From Dyella sp. RRB7 (GTDB lineage Bacteria > Pseudomonadota > Gammaproteobacteria > Xanthomonadales > Rhodanobacteraceae), in NCBI RefSeq assembly GCF_022761115.1, contig NZ_JAKWJS010000003.1:62001-126000 (forward strand): 64,000 bases of DNA, given 5' to 3'. How positions within the stretch are numbered: position 1 is the first letter of the stretch; every line of letters begins with the position of its first letter. The notes under the pieces are model-generated. The model searched no databases. It was given only the letters and a program-made list of their open reading frames with translations, and was not told the origin of the DNA. Positions 28,164-37,450 of this stretch are shown here, one piece after another. Made by a program: the position numbers and the translations under genes.

Positions 28164-29789
28164 TCAACCGCCCTCCGCGGGCGGCGGCAATGGCTTCCAG
28201 CCCCGCTCGAACGCCTGGGTCCAGACGAACGCCACCGGCGCGCCGTTGGTTGCCTTCAGGTGATGGACGCCGCGCTCGAGATACCAATGGTCGGCGACCG
28301 GCCCGCCGTCCAGGCTCCCGCTCAAGCGCTGCTGTCCATCGGTCAACACGTAATCTCCCGGCACCAGTATGTCGATCACCTGATCGGGCTCATGCGTGGG
28401 CAGCATACGCCCCGCCACCCAGACGTCCCCGCCGGCCGGTACATAGTTGAGCATCACGAAGCGTGCGCTGTCGTGCGATAACCGGCGCAGCACCACCACC
28501 ATGGTGTGATGACTTATCAGGTCATCGACGATGGTGTTCGCCACCTGCCCGCGCCGCAGTCGATGCAGGGCCAGGCTTTCCAGCACCGGATAGTAGGGGC
28601 GCATGCGGAAGATGGCGTCGCCCTTGGCATCCATCACGAAGTCGGACTTGTCCGTGTAGTGAAGCACCAGCGCCAGCTCGGCGCGCTGCGCCGCCAGCTT
28701 GTCTTTCCACGGCGGCGCATAGGCCACGATGGCGGCCAGCTCGCAGCCAAGCACCAGCACCAGCAACACGCCGCGCAAGCGGGGACGCTGCGCAAGCCAG
28801 GTCCATTGCGATGCCCATCCGGCGCCGGCCAGTACCAGCGTAGGCAGCACCGGCAGGAAATCCTGCCTGGTCACCAGCGGCCAGACGAACCAGATCAACA
28901 GCAGATACAGGCCGCCCTGTAGCGCAAGGAAGGCGGCCCAGTCGAATTCGCTCAGCGCACGACGACGCACCGCTCGCACCGTCAGCGCCACCATGGCCGA
29001 CGCGAGCACCAGGAACCACAACCCGTTGAGTGCCGCGTGGCGCTTGCTTGCACCGCCGATGTTGTAGCCGGCCAACCCGTACCAGGCATCGCCCAGCACG
29101 CCATGCATCGCGAGCCAGATGACGAATAGCGTCGGGACCAGCAACAGGCCGAACAACGCCGCCAGCCAGCAGCGGCCGCTGGTACGCGCGGTGCCGGCCG
29201 GACGCATCAGTCCAAGCAGCGCCGCCACCAACAGGGTGGTGACGAGCAGCACCAGCGTCTTCTGCGATACCGACAATGCGCAGCCCACGCACAGGCCCGC
29301 CAGGAAAAAACGCCAGGCGCGCGCCGGCGCTCCCACCACGAAAGCCAGCCCGGCCAGCCACATGGCCATCCACATGTCGTCGGTGCGGAACTGTCCGCTC
29401 ACGATGAAAAAGCGCGGAAACAAGCCAGCCACCAGCACGGCGACCACGGCCACGCGCCAGCCGAACAGGCGCCGCCCCATCCAGCCGACCGCGCCCAGGG
29501 CGAGCACGTACCAGAACTGCATGGCGAGCCGCAGCCAGGTCAGCACATCGGCCCGCTCATCGAGCAGCCTGATCAGCGGCGAGTGCAACCAGCCGAACAG
29601 CGGGCCGTGGTTGTCGAACACATCGCGATAGGGCAGCAGGCCCTGGGTCCACGCCCACGCCACGTGCGCGTGCTGTGCCTCATCGGAATTGAGGGTGTAC
29701 GCGTCCAGCCACGCCAGTCGAAGGACCAGCAGGATCAGCAGGGATAACCACGGCCAAACGGGGAGACGGTACTGCAGCGGGGACTTCAT
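28164..29789 (-). CDS. GT-C fold membrane glycosyltransferase (PMT/ArnT-like)
   Basis: Multispanning glycosyltransferase expected to use a polyprenyl-phosphate sugar donor on the periplasmic face. 541 residues with about ten hydrophobic segments. After the first membrane segment comes TLNSDEAQHAHVAWAWTQG, with the Asp-Glu pair typical of the catalytic loop in PMT/ArnT-like enzymes, then VFDNHGPLFGWLHSPL. The C-terminal third is a soluble periplasmic domain. It starts 64 bases after holB and is coupled to the downstream deacetylase. The acceptor is unknown; lipid A, O-antigen and protein are all possible. It is not clearly ArnT itself. Confidence 0.72.
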   Translation of the reverse strand: MKSPLQYRLPVWPWLSLLILLVLRLAWLDAYTLNSDEAQHAHVAWAWTQGLLPYRDVFDNHGPLFGWLHSPLIRLLDERADVLTWLRLAMQFWYVLALGAVGWMGRRLFGWRVAVVAVLVAGLFPRFFIVSGQFRTDDMWMAMWLAGLAFVVGAPARAWRFFLAGLCVGCALSVSQKTLVLLVTTLLVAALLGLMRPAGTARTSGRCWLAALFGLLLVPTLFVIWLAMHGVLGDAWYGLAGYNIGGASKRHAALNGLWFLVLASAMVALTVRAVRRRALSEFDWAAFLALQGGLYLLLIWFVWPLVTRQDFLPVLPTLVLAGAGWASQWTWLAQRPRLRGVLLVLVLGCELAAIVAYAPPWKDKLAAQRAELALVLHYTDKSDFVMDAKGDAIFRMRPYYPVLESLALHRLRRGQVANTIVDDLISHHTMVVVLRRLSHDSARFVMLNYVPAGGDVWVAGRMLPTHEPDQVIDILVPGDYVLTDGQQRLSGSLDGGPVADHWYLERGVHHLKATNGAPVAFVWTQAFERGWKPLPPPAEGG

Positions 29790-29853
29790 CCCACAAGGCT
29801 AGGCAGGCGGCCTGTCAACAAGCTTTCCCAGCCCGCAGGCGGGCCGGCCCGCG

Positions 29854-30789
29854 CTAGCGCCAGCGCGCCAGCAGTTCGAGCAACAACAGGTCGCCGCGCA
29901 AGGGGCCGCGCAAGGATTCGCGCGTGCGATTGGCCGCCATGTACCACTGGTCCAATGCCTCGGTATCCAGCTGGCTGGCCAGCGGACCGGTACCCGCCGC
30001 GGCCCGCCCCTTCACTTCATCGGCCACGGCCTGGGCGGCAAACCACAGGCGCTGCCCGGGCTCGTTGTCGAGCCAGCGGCGGGCCACTTCCATCGCCTCG
30101 CCACGACCGGCGGCAAGCGCGCCCAGGTCCTTGCGGACCTCCTGTCGTCGCGCCAGCGCACCTTCCTGCACCCAGGCACGTGCAAGCCCCGGATTGCCAC
30201 CGGCCGCATCGAGCGCCGCGGACGCGTCGGCGACGCCCTGCTGCTGCAACCAGGCGAGCGCGTCCTCGCGTGGCGGCAGGTGGAACTCGATGCGCTGGCA
30301 ACGGCTGCGGATGGTCTGCGGCAATCGCCAGGGCGCATCGGCCACCAGCAGCAGCAAGGTCTGCGGCGAAGGCTCTTCCAGGGTTTTCAGCAAGGCATTG
30401 GCGGCCGCCGCGTTCATGGCATCGGCCGGATCGATGCATACGATCTGCCAGCCGCCGAACTGACTGGACATGGCCAGCCGCGCCGACAACTCGCGGATCT
30501 GGTCGACCACGATCTCGCTGCGCTGCACACCGTCCTTGCGCAGGCCGAAACTCAGCGTGGCGAAATCCGGGTGCGTCCCGGCCGCGAACAACTGGCAACT
30601 GCGGCACTGCCCGCAGGCCATGCCATCCTGCGCTTGCGTGCACAGCAGGCCCTGGGCGAAACGACGCATGAAGTCGCGCTTGCCCAGGCCGACAGGCCCG
30701 CACAGCAGCAAGGCATGCGGCATGGCATCACGCGCGCGCCGCGCCTGCAGGCGCGACCAGTGCTCGGCATGCCAGGGCATCGCGCTCAT
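29854..30789 (-). CDS. holB: DNA polymerase III subunit delta'
   Basis: Clamp-loader delta' subunit. 311 residues starting MSAMPWHAEHWSRLQARRARD; the ATG overlaps the tmk stop by 4 bases (a second ATG 9 bases on is also possible). Features are the P-loop-like GPVGLGKR at 31-38, four zinc-binding cysteines at 50, 59, 62 and 65 (CGQCRSC), and the sensor region NALLKTLEEPSPQTLLLLVADAPWRLPQTIRSRC. Compared with E. coli delta', the P-loop keeps its lysine. It is the last gene of the pabB-pabC-mltG-tmk-holB chain. Confidence 0.95.
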   Translation of the reverse strand: MSAMPWHAEHWSRLQARRARDAMPHALLLCGPVGLGKRDFMRRFAQGLLCTQAQDGMACGQCRSCQLFAAGTHPDFATLSFGLRKDGVQRSEIVVDQIRELSARLAMSSQFGGWQIVCIDPADAMNAAAANALLKTLEEPSPQTLLLLVADAPWRLPQTIRSRCQRIEFHLPPREDALAWLQQQGVADASAALDAAGGNPGLARAWVQEGALARRQEVRKDLGALAAGRGEAMEVARRWLDNEPGQRLWFAAQAVADEVKGRAAAGTGPLASQLDTEALDQWYMAANRTRESLRGPLRGDLLLLELLARWR

Positions 30790-31421
30790 GCGACCGCTCC
30801 AAACAAATGATGCGTGGCGCCGATGGCCGCCTCCAGCACCTGGGCCGGCGTCAGGCTGGCATCGATCACGCGGAAACGCGCGGGGTCCGCCGCCGCGCGC
30901 GTGCGATACACCTCGCGCACGCGCTCGAAGAAGGCATCGGCCTCCACCTCGATGCGGTCGGCCTCGCCACGGCCCGCCGCCCGCGCGCGTCCGGTCGCCA
31001 CGGGCAGGTCGAGCAGCAGGGTGAGATCCGGCGTCAGGCCGTTGGTTGCCCAGCGCTCCAGCTCGGCGATGCGCTCCATCGGCATGCCGCGGCCGCCGCC
31101 CTGGTAGGCATAGCTGGCGTCGGTGAAGCGATCGCACAGCACCCACTTGCCGGCCGCCAGTGCCGGCTCGATGCGCTCGCGCACCAGCTGGGCGCGCGAG
31201 GCGAACATCAGCAGCAATTCCGACTCCGCGCTCAGGTCGCGCCGCCCCGCATCGAGCACGATGGCGCGTATCGCCTCGCCCAGCGGAGTGCCGCCGGGTT
31301 CGCGTGTCTGCACGAGATCCACGCCCTGCTCCACCAGGTGCGCCTGCAGGCCGGCGAGCAGCGTGCTCTTGCCGGCGCCTTCGCCGCCTTCGAGCGAGAT
31401 GAATTTTCCGCGTGGTGTCAT
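30786..31421 (-). CDS. tmk: Thymidylate kinase
   Basis: Phosphorylates dTMP to dTDP for DNA synthesis. 211 residues from MTPRGKFISLEGGEGAGKST; the P-loop GGEGAGKST is at 12-20. The DRF motif in CDRFTDASYAYQGGGRGMP and the lid region around GRARAAGRGEADRIE are present. The ATG overlaps the mltG stop by 4 bases and the stop overlaps holB by 4. An upstream in-frame extension is mltG sequence in another frame and is rejected. Confidence 0.97.
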   Translation of the reverse strand: MTPRGKFISLEGGEGAGKSTLLAGLQAHLVEQGVDLVQTREPGGTPLGEAIRAIVLDAGRRDLSAESELLLMFASRAQLVRERIEPALAAGKWVLCDRFTDASYAYQGGGRGMPMERIAELERWATNGLTPDLTLLLDLPVATGRARAAGRGEADRIEVEADAFFERVREVYRTRAAADPARFRVIDASLTPAQVLEAAIGATHHLFGAVA

Positions 31422-32455
31422 GGACAGCGCTTCAGTTGATAGCAGGCAACGTTGCGATTGTGCTCGTCCAGGGTACTGGAGAACACATGGGTGCCGTCGC
31501 CACGCGCCACGAAATACAGCTCGGTGCCGGCGGCCGGATGCAATGCCGCCTCGATGGCCGGCTTGCCGGGCATGGCGATCGGCGTCGGCGGCAGGCCCTG
31601 GCGCGTATAGGTGTTGTAGGGCGTGTCCGTGGTGAGATCCACCTTGTGGATACTGCCGGTATAGGCATCGCCCAGGCCATAGATCACCGTGGGATCGGTC
31701 TGCAGCAGCATGTGGGTCTGCAGGCGACGGATGAACACGCCGGCGATGCGCGGGCGCTCGTCGGCACGGCCGGTTTCCTTCTCCACGATGGAGGCCAGGA
31801 TCAACGCGTCGTAGGGCGTGGCCAGCGGCACATCCTTGTCGCGCTGCGCCCACAGCGCATCGAGCAGCTTCGCCATCGCGGCATGCGCGCGGCGGAGAAT
31901 GTCCAGGTCGCTGTCGCCCTTCACGTAGGCGTAGGTTTCGGGAAGAAAGCGGCCTTCCGGCATTTCGCCGGTGGCGCCGATCCTGGCCATCAGCGCGGCG
32001 TCATCCAGGCCCGCAGCGTCCTGGCGCAGCCTGTCGGCCTTGGCCAGCGCCTGGCGCAGTTCGCGGAAGTTCCAGCCGTCGACGATGGTGAAATTGCGCT
32101 GCAATACCTTGCCTGCCGCCATGTTGAGCAGCAGCTCGCGCGGCGTCATGCCGGCCACCAGCGCATACTCACCGGCATGCAGGCGGCCGGCCACGCGCAA
32201 CTGCTCGGCCAGCACGCGCCAGTACAGCGGGCCGACCGTCGTCACCTTGTTCCGGCGCAACTCGCCCACCACGTCGCGCAGGCTGCTGCCCTTCGCCACA
32301 TCGAGGCTGGGCGTCTGTGCGGTGACGGCCAGCGGCGTCTGCACGAAGCGCCGGTAATCCAGCCAGCCATAGACCACGGCAGCAGCCACCGCCAGCAACA
32401 CCAGCACGACCAGCCCGCGCCAGAACGCACGCCCCCGCCTCTTGTCTCGACTCAT
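31418..32455 (-). CDS. mltG: Endolytic murein transglycosylase MltG
   Basis: Inner-membrane lytic transglycosylase that cuts nascent peptidoglycan strands (YceG family). 345 residues from MSRDKRRGRAFWRGLV. A single membrane segment at about 13-31 is followed by a LysM-like subdomain and the YceG core. The catalytic glutamate lies in LILASIVEKETGR; the motif TPYNTYTRQGLPPTPIAMPG is strongly conserved. The ATG overlaps the pabC stop by 4 bases. The end, NVACYQLKRCP, is a little unusual in having two cysteines. Confidence 0.95.
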   Translation of the reverse strand: MSRDKRRGRAFWRGLVVLVLLAVAAAVVYGWLDYRRFVQTPLAVTAQTPSLDVAKGSSLRDVVGELRRNKVTTVGPLYWRVLAEQLRVAGRLHAGEYALVAGMTPRELLLNMAAGKVLQRNFTIVDGWNFRELRQALAKADRLRQDAAGLDDAALMARIGATGEMPEGRFLPETYAYVKGDSDLDILRRAHAAMAKLLDALWAQRDKDVPLATPYDALILASIVEKETGRADERPRIAGVFIRRLQTHMLLQTDPTVIYGLGDAYTGSIHKVDLTTDTPYNTYTRQGLPPTPIAMPGKPAIEAALHPAAGTELYFVARGDGTHVFSSTLDEHNRNVACYQLKRCP

Positions 32456-33285
32456 GCCTGCTCCATCGGGAAACCCAGTCCGCGCCAATGCTGTTGCAAG
32501 GCACGGGACACCGGGCCGGGAACATACACGGTATTGCCCACGGCCTGAACCGGCAGGATGCCCCGGACGCTGGAGGTGAGGAAAACCTCGGCCGCACGCG
32601 CCAGCTCCCCGGGACGCAGGCGCACCACGTTCGCCTCGGGCCGGATCGCCAGCACCTCGGCGCGCGCCACGCCGGCCACGCCGCAGCGCTCCAGCGCCGG
32701 CGTCACCAGCACCCCATCGATCACCGCGAACAGGTTGGCCATGGTGGCCGAGATGACGTCACCGGCGGTATCGCAAAGCAGGCCTTCGGCCACGGTGGCG
32801 TCGCTCCATTCGGCGCGCGCCAGCACCTGCTCCAGGCGATTGAGATGCTTCATGCCGGCCAGCAAGGGTTGCTGCGCCAGTCGCGTGTCGCACCAGCGCA
32901 CGCGAATGCCGTTCGCATAGGCGTCGCCGCCCATGGCGGGCGCATCGAAAGCAGCCACCACGCGGGTGGGCTGCGGCGTGGCCGGTGGCGCATAGCCCCG
33001 CTCGCCAATGCCTCGCGTCAGGGTGATGCGTACCACCGCGTGATCGAGACCCGCGGCGGCGACCAAGGCCTCGCGCAGCAGCAAGGCCGCATCCGGCACC
33101 GGCAGGCGCAAGCGCGCGCCACTATCGGCCAATCGCTGCATGTGGCGCGACCACAACGGCGCCTTGCCATGCGCGAACCGGATGGTCTCGAACAAGCCAT
33201 CGCCATAGCCAAGCCCGCGATCGAACACGGACACGGTGCTGCACGACAGGCCGTCGACAAGCACGCGCGCAGCGGCGGCCGTCAC
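32452..33285 (-). CDS. pabC: Aminodeoxychorismate lyase PabC (GTG start)
   Basis: PLP enzyme that converts 4-amino-4-deoxychorismate to 4-aminobenzoate for folate synthesis. 277 residues of fold-type IV. The PLP lysine is in GMKHLNRLEQVLARAEW, and the FDRGLGYGDGLFETIRF block near residue 20 is typical. The GTG start overlaps the pabB stop by 4 bases (GTGA), supporting this unusual start. Branched-chain aminotransferases share the fold, but the context with pabB makes PabC the better call. Confidence 0.93.
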   Translation of the reverse strand: MTAAAARVLVDGLSCSTVSVFDRGLGYGDGLFETIRFAHGKAPLWSRHMQRLADSGARLRLPVPDAALLLREALVAAAGLDHAVVRITLTRGIGERGYAPPATPQPTRVVAAFDAPAMGGDAYANGIRVRWCDTRLAQQPLLAGMKHLNRLEQVLARAEWSDATVAEGLLCDTAGDVISATMANLFAVIDGVLVTPALERCGVAGVARAEVLAIRPEANVVRLRPGELARAAEVFLTSSVRGILPVQAVGNTVYVPGPVSRALQQHWRGLGFPMEQA

Positions 33286-34634
33286 CCCTGCACTCCAAGC
33301 GCCCGCAACAGGCCACGGGCCTTCGCGCGCGTTTCGTCCAGCTCCTTCTCCGCCACCGAATCCGCCACGATGCCGGCCCCGGCGCGCAGCGTCACCTGCG
33401 CGCCGGCCAGGGTGAAGGTACGGATAAGAATGTTCAGGTCCAGGTCGCCATTGCGATCGAGATAGCCCAGCGCGCCGGTATAGGCGCCGCGCGGGGCATG
33501 CTCCAGCGCGGCGATAATCTCCATGCAGCGCACCTTGGGGCAGCCGGTGATGGTGCCGCCCGGAAAGGTCGCCGCGATCACTTCGCCCGGCGTGATGCCT
33601 TCGCGCAGCCGGCCGCGCACATTCGACACGATGTGGTGCACGTGCGCGTAGCTTTCCACCACCATCAACTCATTGACCTCGACCGATCCCGGCACGCACA
33701 CGCGCCCCAGGTCGTTGCGCTCCAGGTCGATCAGCATCACGTGCTCGGCGCGCTCCTTCGGATGCGACGTGAGTTCGTGGATGCGCGCCAGCTCGTCGTC
33801 GCCCGGCGTACGCGGTCGCGTGCCGGCGATGGGCCGGGTCTGGGCCACGCCATCGCGTACTTCCACCAGGCGCTCGGGCGACGAACTGACCACGGCCCAA
33901 CCGGGCTGTTGCAGCAATCCGGCGAACGGTGCGGGATTGGCCTGCCGCAGCGCGGCATACAACTCGACCGGCTGCGGCGGCGTCGCATAGTGCGCGCGCC
34001 ATGCACGGGAAAGATTGACCTGGAAAATATCCCCCGCGTGCAGGTGCTCGTGGACGCGCGCCACGCCATCGAGGAACAGCGCGGGATCATCCTCATCACA
34101 ACGATCCGGCGTAGCCAGCGCGGCAATGGCCGGAACCGCCGCGAGATCCGCCTCCATCGCATCGAGCAGCGCCTCATGGCCGGGCTCCGCCAACAGCACC
34201 GTGCAACCACGTTCGTGATCGACCACCACGGCCGCGGGACAGCGCAACGCCAGCGCCGTCGGCAACGACTCCGTGGACCGAAGACGCAGTCGCGGCTCGA
34301 TGTCACCGACCAGCTCATAGGCGAGCAGCAACAGCCAGCCACCGTGGAACGGCAGGTTGTCCGCGTCGTCGCGCGGCACCCTCGCCGCCTTCCACGCCTG
34401 GTCGAGTGCATCGAGAAAACGCCCCGGGCGAAGCTCGCCGCTGGCGTCCGCCAGACGACCATCGGCACGCAGCGTCAGGCTGTCCTGCGGAAACGCAAAC
34501 AGGATGTCGTAGCGCGACTGCGGCGTGCCGTGCGTCACGCTCTGCAACAGCCCGGGATAGCGCTCCGGAAATGCAGCGGCCGGCGCGAGCAGGTCGCGCC
34601 GGCCGTGCAGGGTACGACGATGGACGTTCGACAC
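33282..34634 (-). CDS. pabB: Aminodeoxychorismate synthase component I PabB (probable GTG start)
   Basis: Converts chorismate and ammonia to aminodeoxychorismate. 450 residues if translation begins at the GTG at 34634, 19 bases after the fabF stop; no ATG is suitably placed, and longer versions run into fabF. Family blocks are VEVRDGVAQTRPIAGTRPR, HVMLIDLERNDLGRV, FPGGTITGCPKVRCMEII and GAYTGALGYLDRNGDLDLNI. There is no fused glutaminase or lyase domain. It begins the chain of 4-base overlaps running to holB. Confidence 0.93.
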   Translation of the reverse strand: MSNVHRRTLHGRRDLLAPAAAFPERYPGLLQSVTHGTPQSRYDILFAFPQDSLTLRADGRLADASGELRPGRFLDALDQAWKAARVPRDDADNLPFHGGWLLLLAYELVGDIEPRLRLRSTESLPTALALRCPAAVVVDHERGCTVLLAEPGHEALLDAMEADLAAVPAIAALATPDRCDEDDPALFLDGVARVHEHLHAGDIFQVNLSRAWRAHYATPPQPVELYAALRQANPAPFAGLLQQPGWAVVSSSPERLVEVRDGVAQTRPIAGTRPRTPGDDELARIHELTSHPKERAEHVMLIDLERNDLGRVCVPGSVEVNELMVVESYAHVHHIVSNVRGRLREGITPGEVIAATFPGGTITGCPKVRCMEIIAALEHAPRGAYTGALGYLDRNGDLDLNILIRTFTLAGAQVTLRAGAGIVADSVAEKELDETRAKARGLLRALGVQG

Positions 34635-34653
34635 GTCGATCAGTTCACGCCGC

Positions 34654-35892
34654 TCAAACGCGGCGGAACGCCAGCGTACCGTTGGTGCCGCCAAAGCCAA
34701 ACGAGTTGGAGATGGCCACGTCGAGCTTGGTCTCGCGTGCGGTGTGCGCCACGAAATCCAGGTCGCAGCCCTCGCCCGGCTCGTCCAGGTTGATGGTGGG
34801 CGGCAGCACCTGGTCGCGCAGCGCCAGGATGGTGAAGATCGCCTCCACGCCGCCGGCGGCACCGAGCAGGTGACCGGTCACCGACTTGGTCGAGCTCATC
34901 GCCAGCTTGTAGGCGTGATCGCCGAACACGCGCTTGGCCGCCAGCACTTCACCCAGGTCGCCCAGCGGCGTCGAGGTGCCATGGGCATTGATGTACTTCA
35001 CCTCGGTCGGGTTGATGCCCCCATCCTTCAGTGCGCTGTCCATGCAACGCGCCGCACCCTCGCCGCCCTCGCTGGGCGCGGTGATGTGATAGGCGTCGCC
35101 GCTCATGCCGAAGCCCACCAGCTCGGCGTAGATCTTCGCGCCGCGCGCCTTGGCATGCTCGTACTCTTCCAGCACCAGCACGCCGGCGCCGTCGGACAGC
35201 ACGAAGCCATCGCGGTCCTTGTCCCACGGACGGCTGGCCTTGGTCGGCTCGTCGTTGCGGGTGGACATGGCCTTGGCCGAGCAGAAGCCCGCCATTGCCG
35301 TGCCGGTGGTGGCGAACTCGGCGCCGCCGGCGATCATCGCGTCGGCATCGCCGTACTGGATCATGCGCGCGGCCAGGCCGATGTTGTGCGTGCCGGTGGT
35401 GCAGGCCGTCACGCAGGCGATGTTCGGGCCCTTCAGGCCATACATGATCGACAGGTGGCCCGAGACCATGTTGATGATGGAACTGGGCACGAAGAACGGC
35501 GACACGCGACGCGGGCCCTTGTCGTGCAGCTCGATCGACGTGTGCTCGATGGTATGCAGGCCACCGATGCCGGCCGCCACCGCCACGCCGATGCGCGGCG
35601 CGTTCGCTTCCGTCACTTCCAGCCCGGAATCGCGCAGGGCTTGGGTGCCCGCGGCGATGCCGTAGTGGATGAACGGATCCATCTTCTTGATCTCTTTCGC
35701 GGCAATCCATTCCGCGGGATCGAAACCACGTACCTGGCCGGCGATGCGCGTGGCATAGGCGGTGGCGTCGAAATGGGTAACCTCGCCGATGCCACTGACG
35801 CCCTTGAGGATGTTGTCCCAGGCGGTAGCGATATCGTTGCCAACCGGCGAAATGATGCCGAGGCCGGTTACAACCACACGTCGTTTGCTCAT
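34654..35892 (-). CDS. fabF: 3-oxoacyl-ACP synthase II FabF
   Basis: Condensing enzyme for fatty-acid elongation. 412 residues. Active-site Cys164 lies in [10 protein letters not shown], with histidines in [13 protein letters not shown] and [13 protein letters not shown]. It starts [20 protein letters not shown]. The gene is separated from acpP by 216 bases containing an intrinsic terminator, so acpP can be made in excess over fabF as is known in E. coli. An AAGGAAG ribosome site precedes the ATG. Confidence 0.98.
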   Translation of the reverse strand: MSKRRVVVTGLGIISPVGNDIATAWDNILKGVSGIGEVTHFDATAYATRIAGQVRGFDPAEWIAAKEIKKMDPFIHYGIAAGTQALRDSGLEVTEANAPRIGVAVAAGIGGLHTIEHTSIELHDKGPRRVSPFFVPSSIINMVSGHLSIMYGLKGPNIACVTACTTGTHNIGLAARMIQYGDADAMIAGGAEFATTGTAMAGFCSAKAMSTRNDEPTKASRPWDKDRDGFVLSDGAGVLVLEEYEHAKARGAKIYAELVGFGMSGDAYHITAPSEGGEGAARCMDSALKDGGINPTEVKYINAHGTSTPLGDLGEVLAAKRVFGDHAYKLAMSSTKSVTGHLLGAAGGVEAIFTILALRDQVLPPTINLDEPGEGCDLDFVAHTARETKLDVAISNSFGFGGTNGTLAFRRV

Positions 35893-36026
35893 GCTGATCT
35901 TCCTTCGTGTTTCCGTGGTGCCGCCGCTACCGGCGGCATTTGCGCGTTATCGCGGCCACGTCATCCGGGCCGTGCGATACGCAGGCGCGCACCATACGGG
36001 ATCGGACGTTGCAAAATGCAGAAACG

Positions 36027-36050
36027 AAAACTGCGCCAATGTGGCGCAGC
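36027..36050 (-). terminator. Terminator between acpP and fabF
   Basis: An 8-base perfect stem (CTGCGCCA / TGGCGCAG, loop of 3), extended by A:T pairs, is followed on the minus strand by UUUUCGUUUCU. It probably ends most acpP transcripts and reduces read-through into fabF. The remaining 35893-36020 gap shows a GC-rich hairpin (35922-35939) but no convincing promoter. Confidence 0.75.
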
Positions 36051-36108
36051 TTCCGGTATCGCTGGTGGGCGGGCACATCAGGCCGACGCGCCTGCCGCAA
36101 CGGAGCGA

Positions 36109-36348
36109 TCAGTCCTTGGTGTGGGCCTTGATGTAGTCAACAGCCTGCTGCACCGTGGTGATCTTCTCGGCTTCTTCGTCCGGGATCTCGGTCTCGAACT
36201 CTTCCTCGAGGGCCATGACCAGCTCGACAGTGTCCAGCGAATCAGCGCCCAGATCGTCCACGAACGAAGCGTTCGCCGTGACTTCATCCTCCTTCACGCC
36301 CAGCTGCTCGATGACGATTTTCTTGACGCGCTCTTCGATGGTGCTCAT
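36109..36348 (-). CDS. acpP: Acyl carrier protein
   Basis: Carries growing fatty-acyl chains on a phosphopantetheine arm. 79 residues from [20 protein letters not shown], highly acidic. The modified serine is Ser37 in [10 protein letters not shown]. Length and sequence match gammaproteobacterial AcpP closely. The ATG at 36348 follows a GGGAGG ribosome site; an in-frame extension to 36405 lies in the leader. A TACAAT -10 element lies about 70 bases upstream. Confidence 0.98.
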   Translation of the reverse strand: MSTIEERVKKIVIEQLGVKEDEVTANASFVDDLGADSLDTVELVMALEEEFETEIPDEEAEKITTVQQAVDYIKAHTKD

Positions 36349-36416
36349 GTTGCCAATACCTCCCAAGGAGTAGTTACCTGTCAACGCCGGCTTCAAGGCC
36401 GGCATATGGCCGGCGG

Positions 36417-36422
36417 ATTGTA
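36417..36422 (-). promoter_or_regulatory. Likely -10 element of an acpP promoter
   Basis: TACAAT on the minus strand, about 70 bases before the acpP ATG. No good -35 is visible at 16-18 bases. Further upstream in the fabG-acpP gap is a 7-base inverted repeat (AATTGTC at 36498-36504, GACAATT at 36526-36532). Confidence 0.4.
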
Positions 36423-36595
36423 GTGGCTAAGCCCCAAGGCCGCCATGGTCCGCCAACAATGCTTGGGCGCAGGCCACGGGACCGGCGCGAAAGAAGCAAT
36501 TGTCTCCTAAAACGATCTCGCTGGCGACAATTCCTCGTTAAGCCGGCCCGTGCCGGCACGCCAGGGGGCTGTCCGCCGTCCCGGCCGTTTCAAAC

Positions 36596-36631
36596 AGCGG
36601 GGTGGCCGATGGCATCGCCCATCCCCGCTTT
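36596..36631 (-). terminator. Hairpin after fabG
   Basis: AGCGGGG / CCCCGCT arms enclose a second GGCGATG / CATCGGCC stem, directly beyond the fabG stop. There is no U-run on the minus strand, so termination would be weak or Rho-dependent. Confidence 0.4.
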
Positions 36632-36637
36632 TGCGCC

Positions 36638-37381
36638 TTACGGCATGTACATGCCGCCGTTGACGTGAAGGGTCTCGCCGGTGATGTAGGCCGCCGCCGG
36701 GGACGCCAGGAAGCCCACTGCCTTCGCGATATCGCTCGCCTCGCCCAGGCGCCCCAGGGCGATCTGGCCGAGCAGCGCCTGCTTGGACTCTTCCGGCAGG
36801 GCGCGCGTCATGTCGGTATCGATAAAGCCCGGTGCCACCACGTTCACGGTGATGCCGCGCGAACCGATCTCGCGGGCCAGCGACTTGGAGAAGGCGATGA
36901 TGCCGGCCTTGGCCGCCGCATAATTGGACTGCCCCGGGTTGCCGGTGAGGCCGATCACCGAGGCGATGGAGATGATGCGGCCCTTGCGCGCCTTCATCAT
37001 GCCTCGCATCACCGCCTTCGAGGTGCGGTAGACCGAGCTGAGGTTGGTGTCGAGGATGCTCTGCCAGTCGTCCTCCGACATGCGCATCAGCAGCTGGTCG
37101 CGGGTGATGCCGGCGTTGTTGACCAGGATCGACACGGGACCGAACTGCTTGCCGATATCGCCGATCAGCGCATCGACCGCGGCGCTGTCGGTGACGTTCA
37201 GCACGCGGCCGTGGCCACCGCTGGCAGCAAGGCGCTCGCCGATCGCCGCCGCACCGCTTTCGCTGGTGGCCGTGCCGATCACGGTGGCGCCCTGCGCCGC
37301 CAGCTCATCGGCAATGGCGGCACCGATACCGCGACTGGCGCCCGTGACGAGGGCGATCTCACCTTGCAGTGTCTTGCTCAT
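36638..37381 (-). CDS. fabG: 3-oxoacyl-ACP reductase FabG
   Basis: NADPH-dependent reductase of the fatty-acid cycle. 247 residues, short-chain dehydrogenase fold. The nucleotide motif TGASRGIG is at 13-20, NNAG near 88-91, and the catalytic Tyr154 and Lys158 in QSNYAAAKAG. It ends YITGETLHVNGGMYMP, the usual FabG C-terminus. It follows fabD by 69 bases and precedes acpP. Confidence 0.98.
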   Translation of the reverse strand: MSKTLQGEIALVTGASRGIGAAIADELAAQGATVIGTATSESGAAAIGERLAASGGHGRVLNVTDSAAVDALIGDIGKQFGPVSILVNNAGITRDQLLMRMSEDDWQSILDTNLSSVYRTSKAVMRGMMKARKGRIISIASVIGLTGNPGQSNYAAAKAGIIAFSKSLAREIGSRGITVNVVAPGFIDTDMTRALPEESKQALLGQIALGRLGEASDIAKAVGFLASPAAAYITGETLHVNGGMYMP

Positions 37382-37450
37382 CTGTGACTTCCCTTTGGAT
37401 GGCTGGACGTCGATCCGTCCAGCGGCATGGATTCGTGTAAAAGCGAGGGC

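Noticed and set aside
27233-29789. Recently acquired genomic island
   Set aside because: Codon use and GC look like the neighbours, and there are no transposase, integrase or flanking repeats.
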